64,000 nt of DNA from Hymenobacter rubidus. GTDB taxonomy: Bacteria; Bacteroidota; Bacteroidia; Cytophagales; Hymenobacteraceae. The stretch spans positions 1 through 64,000 of the forward strand of contig NZ_JAERQF010000028.1 in the NCBI RefSeq assembly GCF_016734815.1, read 5' to 3'. The notes under the pieces were generated by a model. It worked only from the letters and a program-made list of their open reading frames with translations. It had not been told where the DNA came from and ran no database searches. Below, piece after piece: positions 8,406-17,083 of this stretch. The translations under genes and the position numbers were made by a program. Position 1 is the first letter of the stretch. Every line of letters begins with the position of its first letter.

Positions 8406-9143
8406 TTACCGCACCACGGCCACGCGGTTGTAATGGTCCATCATGCGGGCAATGTCGGCCGGCCGGGTGTAGTCGAGGTGCTGCTCGGTGGCGAAGGTGC
8501 GCACATCGTCGGAGCGGCTGCCAAACAGGTGCAGCACCGACGACTGCGTGGGTTCGAGCGGGCGCAAAGGTTCGCCGCCGGTGGTGCCGGGGCCCGCCAT
8601 CAGGATGCCCACCAGCGGGCGGTGGCCGCTGGCGGCTGCGTCGGGAGCGACGGAGTACAGCCAGGCCAGCAGCATGGGGCCCGCATCAATGGCCGTCAGC
8701 ACCTCCACAAACTCGCGGCGGGTACCGCCGCTGCCTTCTTTCACCATGCGGGAGCGGAAGCGGCGCAAGGGGGTTTCCTTGTCACCGGCCTCGCCAATGT
8801 CGAAGCCGCGCAGGCTGCCGGCGGGCCACAAGTGGGTGGAGTCGGTGTTGAGCGAATCCTGTACTTCCAGCAAATGCAGGCCGGGGTGGTAGCGCAGGCC
8901 AGGCACCAGCACATTGTGGCCGTCGAAGGTGCGCAAAGTGCCAAACTGGAAAGCGCCGCCGCTCACCAAGGCTTCGCGCTGCTGCCGGATGGCCGTGCGC
9001 AGCCCCGACCCTCCGGGCGCGGTATTGGCCTGGCGGTACAGCGCCAGAGCCTCGCTCTGCTCGCGGCCCGCCTGGGCCGCCGCCGGGAGGCACGGGACCA
9101 GCGTGGGTAACGCTAGTAAGAAGAAAAAAAGAATGGTTTTCAC
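8406..9143 (-). CDS. Secreted protein of unknown function, paralog A
   Basis: A 245-residue exported protein; the signal peptide VKTILFFFLLALPTLVPCLP-AAAQA begins at a GTG. The open frame extends 186 codons further upstream, but that part is low-complexity shadow of the next gene. A good promoter (9184-9212) 36 bp before the GTG settles the start. The mature protein shares with the downstream paralog the blocks LHLLEVQDS, HLWPAGSLRGFDIG, RREFVEVLT, LRPLEPTQSSVLHLFG and a C-terminal YT...MMDHYN. It is one residue shorter than the paralog. Function unknown; probably periplasmic or surface exposed. Confidence 0.75.
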   Translation of the reverse strand: MKTILFFFLLALPTLVPCLPAAAQAGREQSEALALYRQANTAPGGSGLRTAIRQQREALVSGGAFQFGTLRTFDGHNVLVPGLRYHPGLHLLEVQDSLNTDSTHLWPAGSLRGFDIGEAGDKETPLRRFRSRMVKEGSGGTRREFVEVLTAIDAGPMLLAWLYSVAPDAAASGHRPLVGILMAGPGTTGGEPLRPLEPTQSSVLHLFGSRSDDVRTFATEQHLDYTRPADIARMMDHYNRVAVVR

Positions 9144-9183
9144 TAGCTTGGGAAAACGAATAATTTGAGAATTAGGTAATTGA

Positions 9184-9212
9184 CAAAGATAAAGAAGTAG
9201 GTGTATTTGCAA
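9184..9212 (-). promoter_or_regulatory. Promoter TTG-N18-TATCTTTG
   Basis: On the minus strand TTG (9210-9212), an 18-bp spacer and TATCTTTG (9184-9191) match the Bacteroidota consensus. A transcript from here would have a leader of about 36 bases before the GTG at 9143. Confidence 0.7.
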
Positions 9213-9268
9213 CAAGCAGCTGGCCACGGGCGGGCCAGTTGTGGCAGGCCAGCCCGTGGGTATGGGTT

Positions 9269-10009
9269 TTATTTCGCTACTTTTTGATTGTAGTACTCCA
9301 CCATGCGCATCACCTGGCCCAGGTCGGTATAGCTGAGGTGCTCCTTGGCCGCAAAAGCCTCGACCGGCGCGGCCTGCGCCCCAAACAGTTTCACCACCGA
9401 CCGCTGGTTGAGCACGATGCTGCGCAGGGGCTCGTGCGGGGCTTTGCCGGGGCCGGCCACCACCACCTGCCCTATCTCGGTGCGGGCTTCCTTGGTTTTG
9501 GTTTGGAGCACGGGGTCGTACTGGGCATCGTCGTGGTGGTATTGGTGTACCACGCCCAGTACCAGGGGGCAGTCGTCGTCCACGGTCAGTACCTCCACAA
9601 AGGTGCGCTTCACACTGCCGTCGCGCACGTCGTAGGTGCGGAAATGCCGGGCCTCGGAGCCTTTGCCCAGGTAAAACCCGTCGAGGCTGCCGGGGGGCCA
9701 TACGTGGCTGCCTGTCGAGTCGCGCACTTCGAGCAAGCGCAGCGCCACGTTGTACTTCATGGCGGGCACGCGCACCCGGCGCTTGTTGAGCAACACCAGG
9801 GTGCCCGGCTGGTCCATGGCCACTAAATAGGCTTCAGGGGCATTGATGAGGTCTTTGTGCATCCGCTCCAACGCGTCGGGGGAGTTGGCGCGCAGGTACA
9901 AGTCGACGGCAACGTCGGCGGGGTCGCGGTTGGTTTGGGCCTGGGCCTGGGCCTGTTCGGCCAGCAGCATGAGCCCAACGACCCAATAAGCGAGTTTCGG
10001 TAGTTTCAT
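9269..10009 (-). CDS. Secreted protein of unknown function, paralog B
   Basis: A 246-residue exported protein with signal peptide MKLPKLAYWVVGLMLLAEQA-QAQA. It is a tandem paralog of the gene that follows it on the minus strand: LRLLEVRDSTGSHVWPPGSLDGFYLG, KRTFVEVLTVDDD, LRSIVLNQRSVVKLFG and YTDLGQVMRMVEYYN align with the partner. The mature domain therefore has a conserved Trp-Pro-x-Gly-Ser-Leu centre and a C-terminal helical segment. It lies 45 bp after HMG-CoA reductase and could be read from the same transcript. No family assigned. Confidence 0.75.
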   Translation of the reverse strand: MKLPKLAYWVVGLMLLAEQAQAQAQTNRDPADVAVDLYLRANSPDALERMHKDLINAPEAYLVAMDQPGTLVLLNKRRVRVPAMKYNVALRLLEVRDSTGSHVWPPGSLDGFYLGKGSEARHFRTYDVRDGSVKRTFVEVLTVDDDCPLVLGVVHQYHHDDAQYDPVLQTKTKEARTEIGQVVVAGPGKAPHEPLRSIVLNQRSVVKLFGAQAAPVEAFAAKEHLSYTDLGQVMRMVEYYNQKVAK

Positions 10010-10054
10010 GAAAAAGAAAGGTAGTGTGCCAGTAGAAAGAAAAGCGCTTGCTGC

Positions 10055-11617
10055 TTACCGGTTGCGGCCGTACTGCTCGTGGCTGCTCACCCAGTCGGAG
10101 CTGCTAATGGCGGCGCCCAGGCTGAGTTCGCCGGCCAATACCACGCCAGCCACTATTTCGGCAAACTTGCGCACCGTGCCGCGGCCCACACAGCCCAGCA
10201 TGTGCAGGCATTCGCCCTGGGTGGCCAGGCCGGTGCCGCCGCCGTGGGTGGCCACAATCAGGCTCGGAATGGTGATGCTGATGTAGAGGTCGCCGTCCTT
10301 CGTCACTTCGGAGTACAGGATGCCGGCCGAGGATTCGCTCACGTTGGCTACGTCCTGGCCGGTGGCGATGAACAGAGCCGTGATGCCGTTGGCCGAGTGC
10401 GCGCCGTTGTTGTTGGCCCCCGAGATGAAGGCGCCCACGTTGCTCACCTGGCCGTGGTAGGCCAACTGCTCGGGCGTCACGCGCATGCGCTGCATCAGCA
10501 CGTCGCGCTTCACCACGGCTTCGGCCACCACGCGCTTGCCGCGGGTGCGCATCACGTTGATTTGGGAAGCTTTTTTGTCGGTGGCGAAGTTCGATTCGAG
10601 GTAGAAGTGCTCGATTTTCGGCCCCTTATAGTTTTCCAGAATCCAGGAGCAGGCCGCGAAGGTGGCGCGGCCCACCATGTTCTGGCCGGCGGCGTCGCCG
10701 GTGCTGAAATTGAAGCGCAGGTAGGCGAATTTGTTGCTCAGGTAGGTGTCGATGTACTGCAGCTTGGCCACGCTGGACGTGCTTTCGGCCTGCGGCCGAA
10801 TCTGGTCGATGGTGTCTTCCACCCACTTCCCAAAGTCGCGGGCTCCGCGCGCATCGTCGAACACAAACACCGGGGCGCGCTGCATGGCGTCGCCAATGAC
10901 GGTGCATTTCACGCCGCCGCACAGGTTCAGTACCTGCATGCCGCGGTTGTAGCTGGCCACCAGGGTGCCCTCGGTGGTGGCCATCGGAATCAGGAAATCG
11001 CCCTGAGCGTGCTCGCCGTTCACCGTGAGCGGGCCGGCCAGGCCCACCGGAATCTGGGCCACGCCCATGAAATGCTCGCAGTTGCCCTGCAGCTGGTGGG
11101 CATCGAAGGAGTAGTGCTTGAGGTGCTGGAATTCCTTGCCTGAAAATTGCTCGGCGAAGCGCTGACGGGCGGCAATGGCCGCTTCGGAGTAGTCGTCCTC
11201 GTCGGAGCGCGGAATGCGGGGCTTGTGCAGGGCGGCGCTCACGATGGCATCTTCCACCTCCACGTGGAGCTCGCCAAAGGCATCGGTCGAAAACCAGGCC
11301 TGCACCGCGTGCATGCCCTCGGGCAGGGCGGGGGTGTCGAGCACAATCAGGAGGGTGCGGCCCACGGGCAGCTCAATGCCTTGGCCGTTGGCGTCGATGC
11401 TGCTGGCGGGCCGCTGCTCGCCGTTGCCCAAATCCACCCGAATGCGCTCGGCCGGAATCACCACGTCGCCAATCTGGACCTTCTGAAAACCCGTGACGTT
11501 GACGGTGTCGAGCCGGTTTTTGATGCTGAAGGCCACGCCCGCATTTCCGGGCAGATTGTGGAGGCTGCCGCGGGTGTACAGCAGCTTGAGGAGCATGGGC
11601 GAGGGCGTGAAAACCAT
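10055..11617 (-). CDS. Hydroxymethylglutaryl-CoA reductase, class I type, with N-terminal extra domain
   Basis: A 520-residue enzyme that reduces HMG-CoA to mevalonate, the committed step of the mevalonate route to isoprenoids and carotenoids. The catalytic core starts near residue 155. Class I features by eye: CEHFMGVAQIPVGLAGPL, catalytic Glu216 in MATTEG, NADPH-site STGDAAGQNM, Lys348 in ATDKK, Asp422 in ATGQD, THGGGTGLATQ, and the catalytic His513 in VSSHEQYGRNR near the C-terminus. Residues 1-130 form an extra beta-rich domain (VNVTGFQKVQIGDVVIPAERIRVDLG) not needed for catalysis. Start ATG 11617 is the first of several; a later one at 11596 is possible. Soluble, no membrane segment. Confidence 0.9.
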   Translation of the reverse strand: MVFTPSPMLLKLLYTRGSLHNLPGNAGVAFSIKNRLDTVNVTGFQKVQIGDVVIPAERIRVDLGNGEQRPASSIDANGQGIELPVGRTLLIVLDTPALPEGMHAVQAWFSTDAFGELHVEVEDAIVSAALHKPRIPRSDEDDYSEAAIAARQRFAEQFSGKEFQHLKHYSFDAHQLQGNCEHFMGVAQIPVGLAGPLTVNGEHAQGDFLIPMATTEGTLVASYNRGMQVLNLCGGVKCTVIGDAMQRAPVFVFDDARGARDFGKWVEDTIDQIRPQAESTSSVAKLQYIDTYLSNKFAYLRFNFSTGDAAGQNMVGRATFAACSWILENYKGPKIEHFYLESNFATDKKASQINVMRTRGKRVVAEAVVKRDVLMQRMRVTPEQLAYHGQVSNVGAFISGANNNGAHSANGITALFIATGQDVANVSESSAGILYSEVTKDGDLYISITIPSLIVATHGGGTGLATQGECLHMLGCVGRGTVRKFAEIVAGVVLAGELSLGAAISSSDWVSSHEQYGRNR

Positions 11618-11802
11618 AGAAGCGGAGCGTTGGGTTTGCGTGGGAATTGAGGGCCGGCGAAGCGCGGGAGTAAGTTGGGGAATTTTGGGCGGAATCACCA
11701 AAAAAACCTTCTGCCGTGGGCGCGCCAGCGCCCGGCCCGTCGAAAAGTGGCGTTAACCGCCAGGCCGGGGCCGGGCCAGCCCCCGAAAAAAAGGACTTTG
11801 TG

Positions 11803-12573
11803 CTACCGTCCCATCCAGCCGCCATCCACGGTCAGGATAGTGCCGTGCACGTAGTCGCTGGCGGCCGAGGCGAGGAACACCGTGGGGCCTTTAAAATCAT
11901 CGGGTGTGCCCCAGCGGCCGGCCGGAATGCGGCCCAGAATGGTGCTGCTGCGTTCGCCGTCCTGGCGCAGGGCGGTGGTGTTGTCGGTGGCGATGTAGCC
12001 GGGGGCAATGGCGTTGACGTTGACGCCGCGTCCGGCCCACTCGTTGGCCAGGGCTTTCACCAGCGAGCCGATGGCGCCCTTGCTGGCGGCGTAGCCCGGC
12101 ACGTTGATACCGCCCTGAAAAGTGAGCAGCGAGGCCGTGAAGATGATTTTGCCCGAACCGTTTCGCAGCATCTGCCCGCCGATGGCGCGGGCCAGGCGGA
12201 AGGGCGCATCGAGGTTGATGTCCAGTACGTCGTCCCAGTCGTCATCCGAATGCTCGGCGGCCGGGGCCCGGCGGATGGTGCCCGCGTTGTTAATCAGGAT
12301 GTCGATGACCGGAAAATCGGCCTGCACTTTCGCTGCAAAGGCATCGACCTGTGGGCGCTGGCTGAAATCGGTTTGGTAGGCATAGAACCGGCGGCCCAGG
12401 GCCTGCACTTGTTGGCCGGTTTCGCTGCCCGCCAGGGCAAGGGTGGCCGAAACGCCGATGATGTCGGCCCCAGCTTCGGCCAGGCCCAGGGCCATGGCCT
12501 GGCCAATGCCTTTGTTGCAGCCCGTTACCAGGGCAATTTTACCGGTCAGGTCAAATAAAGTAGGTGTGTTCAT
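11803..12573 (-). CDS. kduD: SDR dehydrogenase, KduD type (2-dehydro-3-deoxy-D-gluconate 5-dehydrogenase)
   Basis: A 256-residue cytoplasmic short-chain dehydrogenase. The cofactor motif TGCNKGIG, NNAG, the catalytic Ser in FTASLLTFQGG and YAASK are in place. The N-terminus LFDLTGKIALVTG and the segments NAIAPGYIATDNTTALR and DGGWMGR are typical of KduD, which works on keto-sugars from unsaturated uronic acids of pectin. Its neighbour, a GH105 unsaturated uronyl hydrolase on the same strand, supports this role. The ATG at 12573 gives the family N-terminus; the longer open frame is not needed. A gluconate 5-dehydrogenase role is the alternative. Confidence 0.85.
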   Translation of the reverse strand: MNTPTLFDLTGKIALVTGCNKGIGQAMALGLAEAGADIIGVSATLALAGSETGQQVQALGRRFYAYQTDFSQRPQVDAFAAKVQADFPVIDILINNAGTIRRAPAAEHSDDDWDDVLDINLDAPFRLARAIGGQMLRNGSGKIIFTASLLTFQGGINVPGYAASKGAIGSLVKALANEWAGRGVNVNAIAPGYIATDNTTALRQDGERSSTILGRIPAGRWGTPDDFKGPTVFLASAASDYVHGTILTVDGGWMGR

Positions 12574-12867
12574 TAAAACAGCGTGCGGGTGAATCGTGGC
12601 AAGGTACACCGTCGGCGGCCCCTCGAAGCGGCCCCTTGGCCGGTGCATGGGTGCAGTGCGCCAGGTTGGTCAACGTTACCGCTTGCTATTGGGGCTCGGG
12701 GCCTTTGGCGGAAGACACCAGCCCCGTATTGCCCGGTGAAATAGCCAGGGGCTTGCCCGTAATGGAGCTGGGGTGGCGCGGGGCTGGTCGGCAAATGCCA
12801 CGCGCAGGTGCCAGCTGTGCATCGGTGGTAAGCTCCGACGCCCCAGGTGGATGGCCGGCCTGCTCCG
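12574..12867. other. Intergenic region between kduD and GH105, no gene seen
   Basis: No supported ORF, RNA or repeat. On the minus strand TACCTTGC near 12600 is a poor match to a -7 element for kduD. Confidence 0.5.
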
Positions 12868-13995
12868 TTATTTCAGCTTGATGACTTCGGAGCCGGCCAG
12901 TAGAAAAGCGCCGGTGCCGTACACTTCCCAGCTCTCGGCCGAGAAGTCGCGGCGCGGGTCGGCCCCGATGGGCTGCACCCAGCCCACACGGCCCTCCGGC
13001 GATACCACCTTGTTCAGGGCCACCCAGGCGTTGCGCACGGCGGGCAGGTAGGTGGGCTTGTCCAGAATGCCTTGGTTGATGCCCCAGGCCAGGGCGTAGG
13101 TGTCGAACCCAGAGCCCGAGGTTTCGCCGCCAGGGTAGGCTGCCGGGTCGAGCAGGCTAGAGCGCCACAGGCCATCGGGCTGCTGCAGCTGCACCAGCCG
13201 GGCGCTCATTTCCTTGAAAAGGCTCACGTAAAAGGCGCGGCTGGGGTGGCGGGCCGGTAGCTCCTGCAGCACCTGCACCAAGCCGCCCATCACCCAGCCG
13301 TTGCCCCGGCTCCAGAAAACGCGCTGGCCGTTTTGCTCCTTTTTGCCCTCGTTGGCCGCCGTCCACAGGTAGCCGGCATCGCGCGAGAACAGGTGCTCCG
13401 CGTGGTTGAACAGCCGCTTGTAGGTCTGCTGATACAGCGTGTCGCTGAGGGCCAGGTACTGGGGTTGGTTTTCGATGATGCCCAGTTTGACCAGCACCGG
13501 CGGGCCCATAAACAGGGCATCGCACCACCACCAGGCAATGCCGTGGTTGCGCACTTCGGGGCCCGGCTCGGTTCGGAATTTCTCCACCAAGGCCAGGGTG
13601 GGCGCTAGCATGCGGCGGTCCTTTTTGAGCCGGTATAAGTTCAGGTAAGTCTGGCAGATGGCCATGTCGTCGGCGTGGTCGTAGCGCTGGGCCGGACGCC
13701 ACTGGGTTCGTTCGCCCATGGCCAGCAGCGAATCCAATAGGAGCCGGGAATGGGTGGCCTGATAGGCGGCAAACACGCCGGAGTAAAACGCGCCATTGGT
13801 CCAGTCCGTCGGCGGGTGCTTGGGATGGGCGAGCTGCCAGCGGGCAGCTTTCAACAGCTGTGTTTTAACAAACTTCGGCCTGAAAACAGCCTTGTCGGCG
13901 GGGCTCAGCTGCTGTGCCGAACCGATGTGGCCGCAGCCCAGCGCCAGAAGCAAGGCGCCGGCAAGCCCACGAAATGAACGAGAAGAAAAAGGCAA
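12868..13995 (-). CDS. Exported glycoside hydrolase family 105, unsaturated uronyl hydrolase
   Basis: About 375 residues. GH105 enzymes (YteR/YesR type) remove the unsaturated galacturonic acid left at the end of rhamnogalacturonan or related oligosaccharides after lyase action. Family blocks are clear: DWTNGAFYSGVFAAYQAT, YDHADDMAICQTYLNLY, WWWCDALFMGPP, YLWTAANEG, FWSRGNGWVMGGL, GLWRSSLLDP, ETSGSGFDTYALAWGINQGIL and the C-terminal VYGTGAFLLAGSEV. I place the start at a TTG (13995), which gives the signal peptide MPFSSRSFRGLAGALLLAL and follows a -7 element at 14083-14090. The longer frame to 14085 would begin inside that promoter element. Export to the periplasm is inferred. Confidence 0.85.
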   Translation of the reverse strand: MPFSSRSFRGLAGALLLALGCGHIGSAQQLSPADKAVFRPKFVKTQLLKAARWQLAHPKHPPTDWTNGAFYSGVFAAYQATHSRLLLDSLLAMGERTQWRPAQRYDHADDMAICQTYLNLYRLKKDRRMLAPTLALVEKFRTEPGPEVRNHGIAWWWCDALFMGPPVLVKLGIIENQPQYLALSDTLYQQTYKRLFNHAEHLFSRDAGYLWTAANEGKKEQNGQRVFWSRGNGWVMGGLVQVLQELPARHPSRAFYVSLFKEMSARLVQLQQPDGLWRSSLLDPAAYPGGETSGSGFDTYALAWGINQGILDKPTYLPAVRNAWVALNKVVSPEGRVGWVQPIGADPRRDFSAESWEVYGTGAFLLAGSEVIKLK

Positions 13996-14082
13996 GGCGG
14001 GTGGGATGGGGCAGTGGAAGTGTGGAAAAAGGGCGTCGGGCGACGGAAGCGCAAGGTAGGATTTTTGCTGCTCACAACCGGC

Positions 14083-14144
14083 CAAAAATAACGCTGCTTG
14101 CGGTGAAGGGACGCGCTATTTTTGCGCCCCCCTTCACCGCAAGC
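14083..14144. promoter_or_regulatory. Divergent promoters with a perfect 15-bp inverted repeat
   Basis: Arms GCTTGCGGTGAAGGG (14096-14110) and its exact complement (14130-14144) flank 19 bp. The spacer holds TATTTTTG (14117-14124) for the plus strand with TTG at 14098-14100, 16 bp upstream. The minus strand has TATTTTTG at 14083-14090 facing GH105. The arrangement fits one operator over two divergent glycosidase promoters. Confidence 0.6.
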
Positions 14145-14167
14145 CATCAGAAGCGTGCGTCGACTCG

Positions 14168-15204
14168 CGAGCTATTGTAGGCCGCAGCCTGCTGGTGCTG
14201 CTGGCGTGGTGCAGCCCCGGCGCCGCGCCGCCCACCCATTCCTTTGCGCTCGGTGCGGAACCATTCCTGCTCGATGGCCGGCCGTTTCAAATGATTTCGG
14301 GCGAGCTGCACCACCCGCGCATTCCGCGCGAGGCCTGGCGGGCGCGCCTCAAAATGGCCCGGGCCATGGGCCTGAACACCGTTGGCACCTACGTGTGCTG
14401 GAACGCGCACGAGCCCCAGCCGGGCCAGTACGATTTCACGGGCAACCACGACGGCCCCATCCTGCATCCTGATGGTGCAGGTAGAAAACGAATACGGCTC
14501 GTACGGCAACGACAAGCAGTACCTGGCACTCAACAAAAAGCTGTTTGAAGAAGCCGGCTTCGATGGCCTGCTCTACACCTGCGACCCGGTGAAGAACGTG
14601 GCGGCAGGCCACCTCGACGGCCTGCTGTCGGCCGTGAATGGCACCGACAAACCCGGCCCAATCCGGCAGCTGGTGCGCGCCAACCACGCCGGCCCGCAAA
14701 TACACGCCCGGCCTCGATTCGGTGCTGCAGGCCGGCGTGTTGCTGAACATGTACTTATTTTACGGCGGCACCACCCGCGGTTTTATGAACGGCGCCAACT
14801 ACAATGGCCAGGGCTCGGCCTACGAGCCCCAGGTGAGCAGCTACGACTACGACGCCCCCCTCGACGAAGCCGGCAATGCCACGCCCAAGTTCCTGGCGTT
14901 TCGGGAAGTCATTGCCCGGTACCGGCCCGCCAACCAGCCTTTGCCGCCCGTGCCCGCTACCACGCCCGCCGATACCTACCTCGCCCTGCGCGCCTGGGGC
15001 AAAGGCGTGGTGTGGGCGAATGGCCACAACCTGGGCCGCTACTGGGCCATTGGCCCCCAGCAAACCCTGTACCTGCCGGCTGAATGGCTGAAATCAGGCG
15101 CCAACGACATACCCGTGCTGCAGCTGCCGAAACCCCAGCAGGCCACGCTTTCCTTCCTCAATCACGCCATATTGGCTGAGCTGCGTCCCACTGCTCAGCC
15201 ATAA
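14168..15204 (+). pseudogene. Decayed GH35 beta-galactosidase
   Basis: Three frames carry successive pieces of one GH35 enzyme. Piece 1 (about 14168-14460): signal-like start then PFLLDGRPFQMISGELHHPRIP and YVCWNAHEPQPGQYDFTG. Piece 2 (about 14462-14695), shifted: ILMVQVENEYGSYGNDKQYLALN, with the acid/base Glu, to DGLLSAVNG. Piece 3 (about 14698-15204), shifted again: TPGLDSVLQAGVLLNMYLFYGGTTRGFMNGANYN and the C-terminal RAWGKGVVWANGHNLGRYWAIGPQQTLYLP. Whole segments expected between the pieces are missing, including the nucleophile region, and a further long gap lies after DYDAPLDEAGN. The first junction carries a direct CATCCTG repeat. Intact homologs are about 600 residues; this is inactive. 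Confidence 0.88.
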
Positions 15205-15505
15205 GAAAAGGGTAGGGGCGGGGCCTGCCCCCGCCCATCGTTGAACGACTTGCATTTAAACTCGTGCAACGTTCGGGCAGGGGCCCGTCACTGCTCATTG
15301 TTGAACCACAACGAGCCGTCAGGCCGCAGTACGCGACGTTTCAGCCTGCTAAAGCAACGCTCTGCTGCCAGGCCTGCCTATGCCACGATGGACAAACGGA
15401 CGGCGCGCTACCTACATTTACGGCATCACAAACGATTGTGTAAGTTATGAATTTCCTGGCGCCGCGCAGTGCTTACCTGCTGTTGCCAGCGGCCAACCAC
15501 ACACC
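15205..15505. other. Intergenic region, no functional gene seen
   Basis: About 300 bp between the GH35 remnant and the GH51 gene. On the minus strand a short open tail at about 15285-15370 reads KRRVLRPDGSLWFNNEQ then stop, which looks like coding relic but has no start and is too short to assign. TACATTTA near 15412 is a weak -7 candidate for GH51. Confidence 0.4.
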
Positions 15506-17083
15506 ATGCTCAATAAAACGAACAATACAGTAGCGGCTTTCCGCCGGATGGTGGCTACCAGCCTGCTGGGCACGGCGCCCATGCTGGCCCCGGCCCAAAC
15601 CGTGCAGATGACCGTGCAGCCCGGCGACCCTAAGCTGCTCATCAGCAAACACATTCAGGGCCAGTTTGCCGAGCACCTAGGCCATTGCATCTACGACGGT
15701 TTCTGGGTAGACCCCGCGCTGAACGTGCCCAAGCAAGGCCGCATCCGGCTGGATGTGGTGGAGGCGCTGAAGAAAATTCACGTGCCCAACCTGCGCTGGC
15801 CCGGCGGCTGCTTCGCCGACACCTACCACTGGCACGACGGCGTGGGCCCTGCCGCCCAGCGCCCCAAGATGCTGAACCTGTGGTGGGGCAATACGCTGGA
15901 AGATAACAGCTTCGGAACGCACGAGTTTCTGGAGCTGTGCGGCCTCATCGGCACCGAGCCTTACCTGGCGGCCAACGTGGGCAGCGGCACCGTGCAGGAA
16001 ATGAGCAACTGGATGGAATACCTCAACTCCAACGAGGACACGCCCATGGTGCAGGAGCGCCGCCGAAACGGCCACCCCGAGCCCTACAAAGTGAGCTGGT
16101 GGGGGATAGGAAACGAAAGCTGGGGCTGCGGCGGCAACATGACCCCCGAGTACTACACCGACGTGTACAAACGCTACGCCACCTTCGCCCACGACTACCC
16201 CGGCACCCAACTCAAGCGCATTGTGAGCGGCGCCAACGCCGACGACGCCCACTGGACCGAAACCTGCATGAAAAACATTGGTCCCGGCCGCATGTGGGGA
16301 CTCACGCTGCACTACTACACCCTGCCCACCGGCAGCTGGAGCGGTAGCAAGGGCAAGGCCACCGGCTTCGGCGAAGACCAGTACTTCAGCACCCTGCGCA
16401 ATTGCCTGAAAATGGACGCCATCGTGACCCGGCACGCGGCCATCATGGACAAGTACGACCAGGACAAAAAGGTGGCCCTGCTCGTGGACGAGTGGGGCGT
16501 GTGGACCGACGTGGAGCCCGGCACCAACCCCGGCTTCCTGTACCAGCAAAACTCCCTGCGCGACGCGCTGGTGGCCGGCACCACGCTCAACATCTTCAAC
16601 AACCACTGCGACCGGGTGCGCGGCGCCAACCTGGCCCAGGCCGTGAACGTGCTGCAGGCCGTCATCCTCACCGATAAGGAAAAGATGCTGCTCACGCCCA
16701 CCTACCACGTTTTCGACCTCTACCAGGTGCACCAGGACGCGCAGTTTCTGCCCCTGCAATTCACCAGCCCCGACTACGCTTTTGGCAACGAGAAAATCCC
16801 GGCTCTGAACGCTTCGGCTTCCAAAGACCAGAATGGCGCGGTGCACATCTCGCTGGTCAACCTCGACCCCACCAAAACGCTGACCCTGGAAACGGCGCTG
16901 CCCGGCCTGAGCTGGAAAACCGTGACGGGCCGCATTCTCACCTCGGCCAGCGTGAGCGACTACAACACCTTCGACAAGCCCAACACCGTGGCGCCGGCAG
17001 CGTTTAAGGGCGCCAGAAAGCAGGGCGGCAGCCTGCGCGTGGCGCTGCCGCCCAGGTCGGTGGTGGTGCTGGAACTGCACTAG
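15506..17083 (+). CDS. Exported alpha-L-arabinofuranosidase, GH51
   Basis: A 525-residue enzyme that removes terminal L-arabinofuranose from arabinan or arabinoxylan. The N-terminus (NNTVAAFRRMVATSLLG...APAQ) is a signal peptide. The barrel carries ISKHIQGQFAEHLGHCIYDGFW, LRWPGGCFADTYHWHDGVGP, the acid/base Glu204 in WWGIGNESWGCGG and the nucleophile Glu329 in LLVDEWGVWTDV. The C-terminal beta domain ends with SLRVALPPRSVVVLEL. The ATG at 15506 is chosen over the longer frame because it begins the signal peptide. With kduD, GH105 and the GH35 remnant it forms a pectin side-chain locus, but no SusC/SusD pair is present in the window. Confidence 0.94.
   Translation: MLNKTNNTVAAFRRMVATSLLGTAPMLAPAQTVQMTVQPGDPKLLISKHIQGQFAEHLGHCIYDGFWVDPALNVPKQGRIRLDVVEALKKIHVPNLRWPGGCFADTYHWHDGVGPAAQRPKMLNLWWGNTLEDNSFGTHEFLELCGLIGTEPYLAANVGSGTVQEMSNWMEYLNSNEDTPMVQERRRNGHPEPYKVSWWGIGNESWGCGGNMTPEYYTDVYKRYATFAHDYPGTQLKRIVSGANADDAHWTETCMKNIGPGRMWGLTLHYYTLPTGSWSGSKGKATGFGEDQYFSTLRNCLKMDAIVTRHAAIMDKYDQDKKVALLVDEWGVWTDVEPGTNPGFLYQQNSLRDALVAGTTLNIFNNHCDRVRGANLAQAVNVLQAVILTDKEKMLLTPTYHVFDLYQVHQDAQFLPLQFTSPDYAFGNEKIPALNASASKDQNGAVHISLVNLDPTKTLTLETALPGLSWKTVTGRILTSASVSDYNTFDKPNTVAPAAFKGARKQGGSLRVALPPRSVVVLELH

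Noticed and set aside
9144..9701. N-terminal extension of the secreted paralog A
   Set aside because: It is Arg/Pro/Gly-rich shadow of paralog B, and a promoter plus signal peptide place the start at 9143.
15677..17080. 467-codon open frame on the minus strand opposite the GH51 gene
   Set aside because: It is the reverse reading of a GC-rich coding gene, rich in Val, Gly, His and Ala, with no domain; GH51 on the plus strand is certain.
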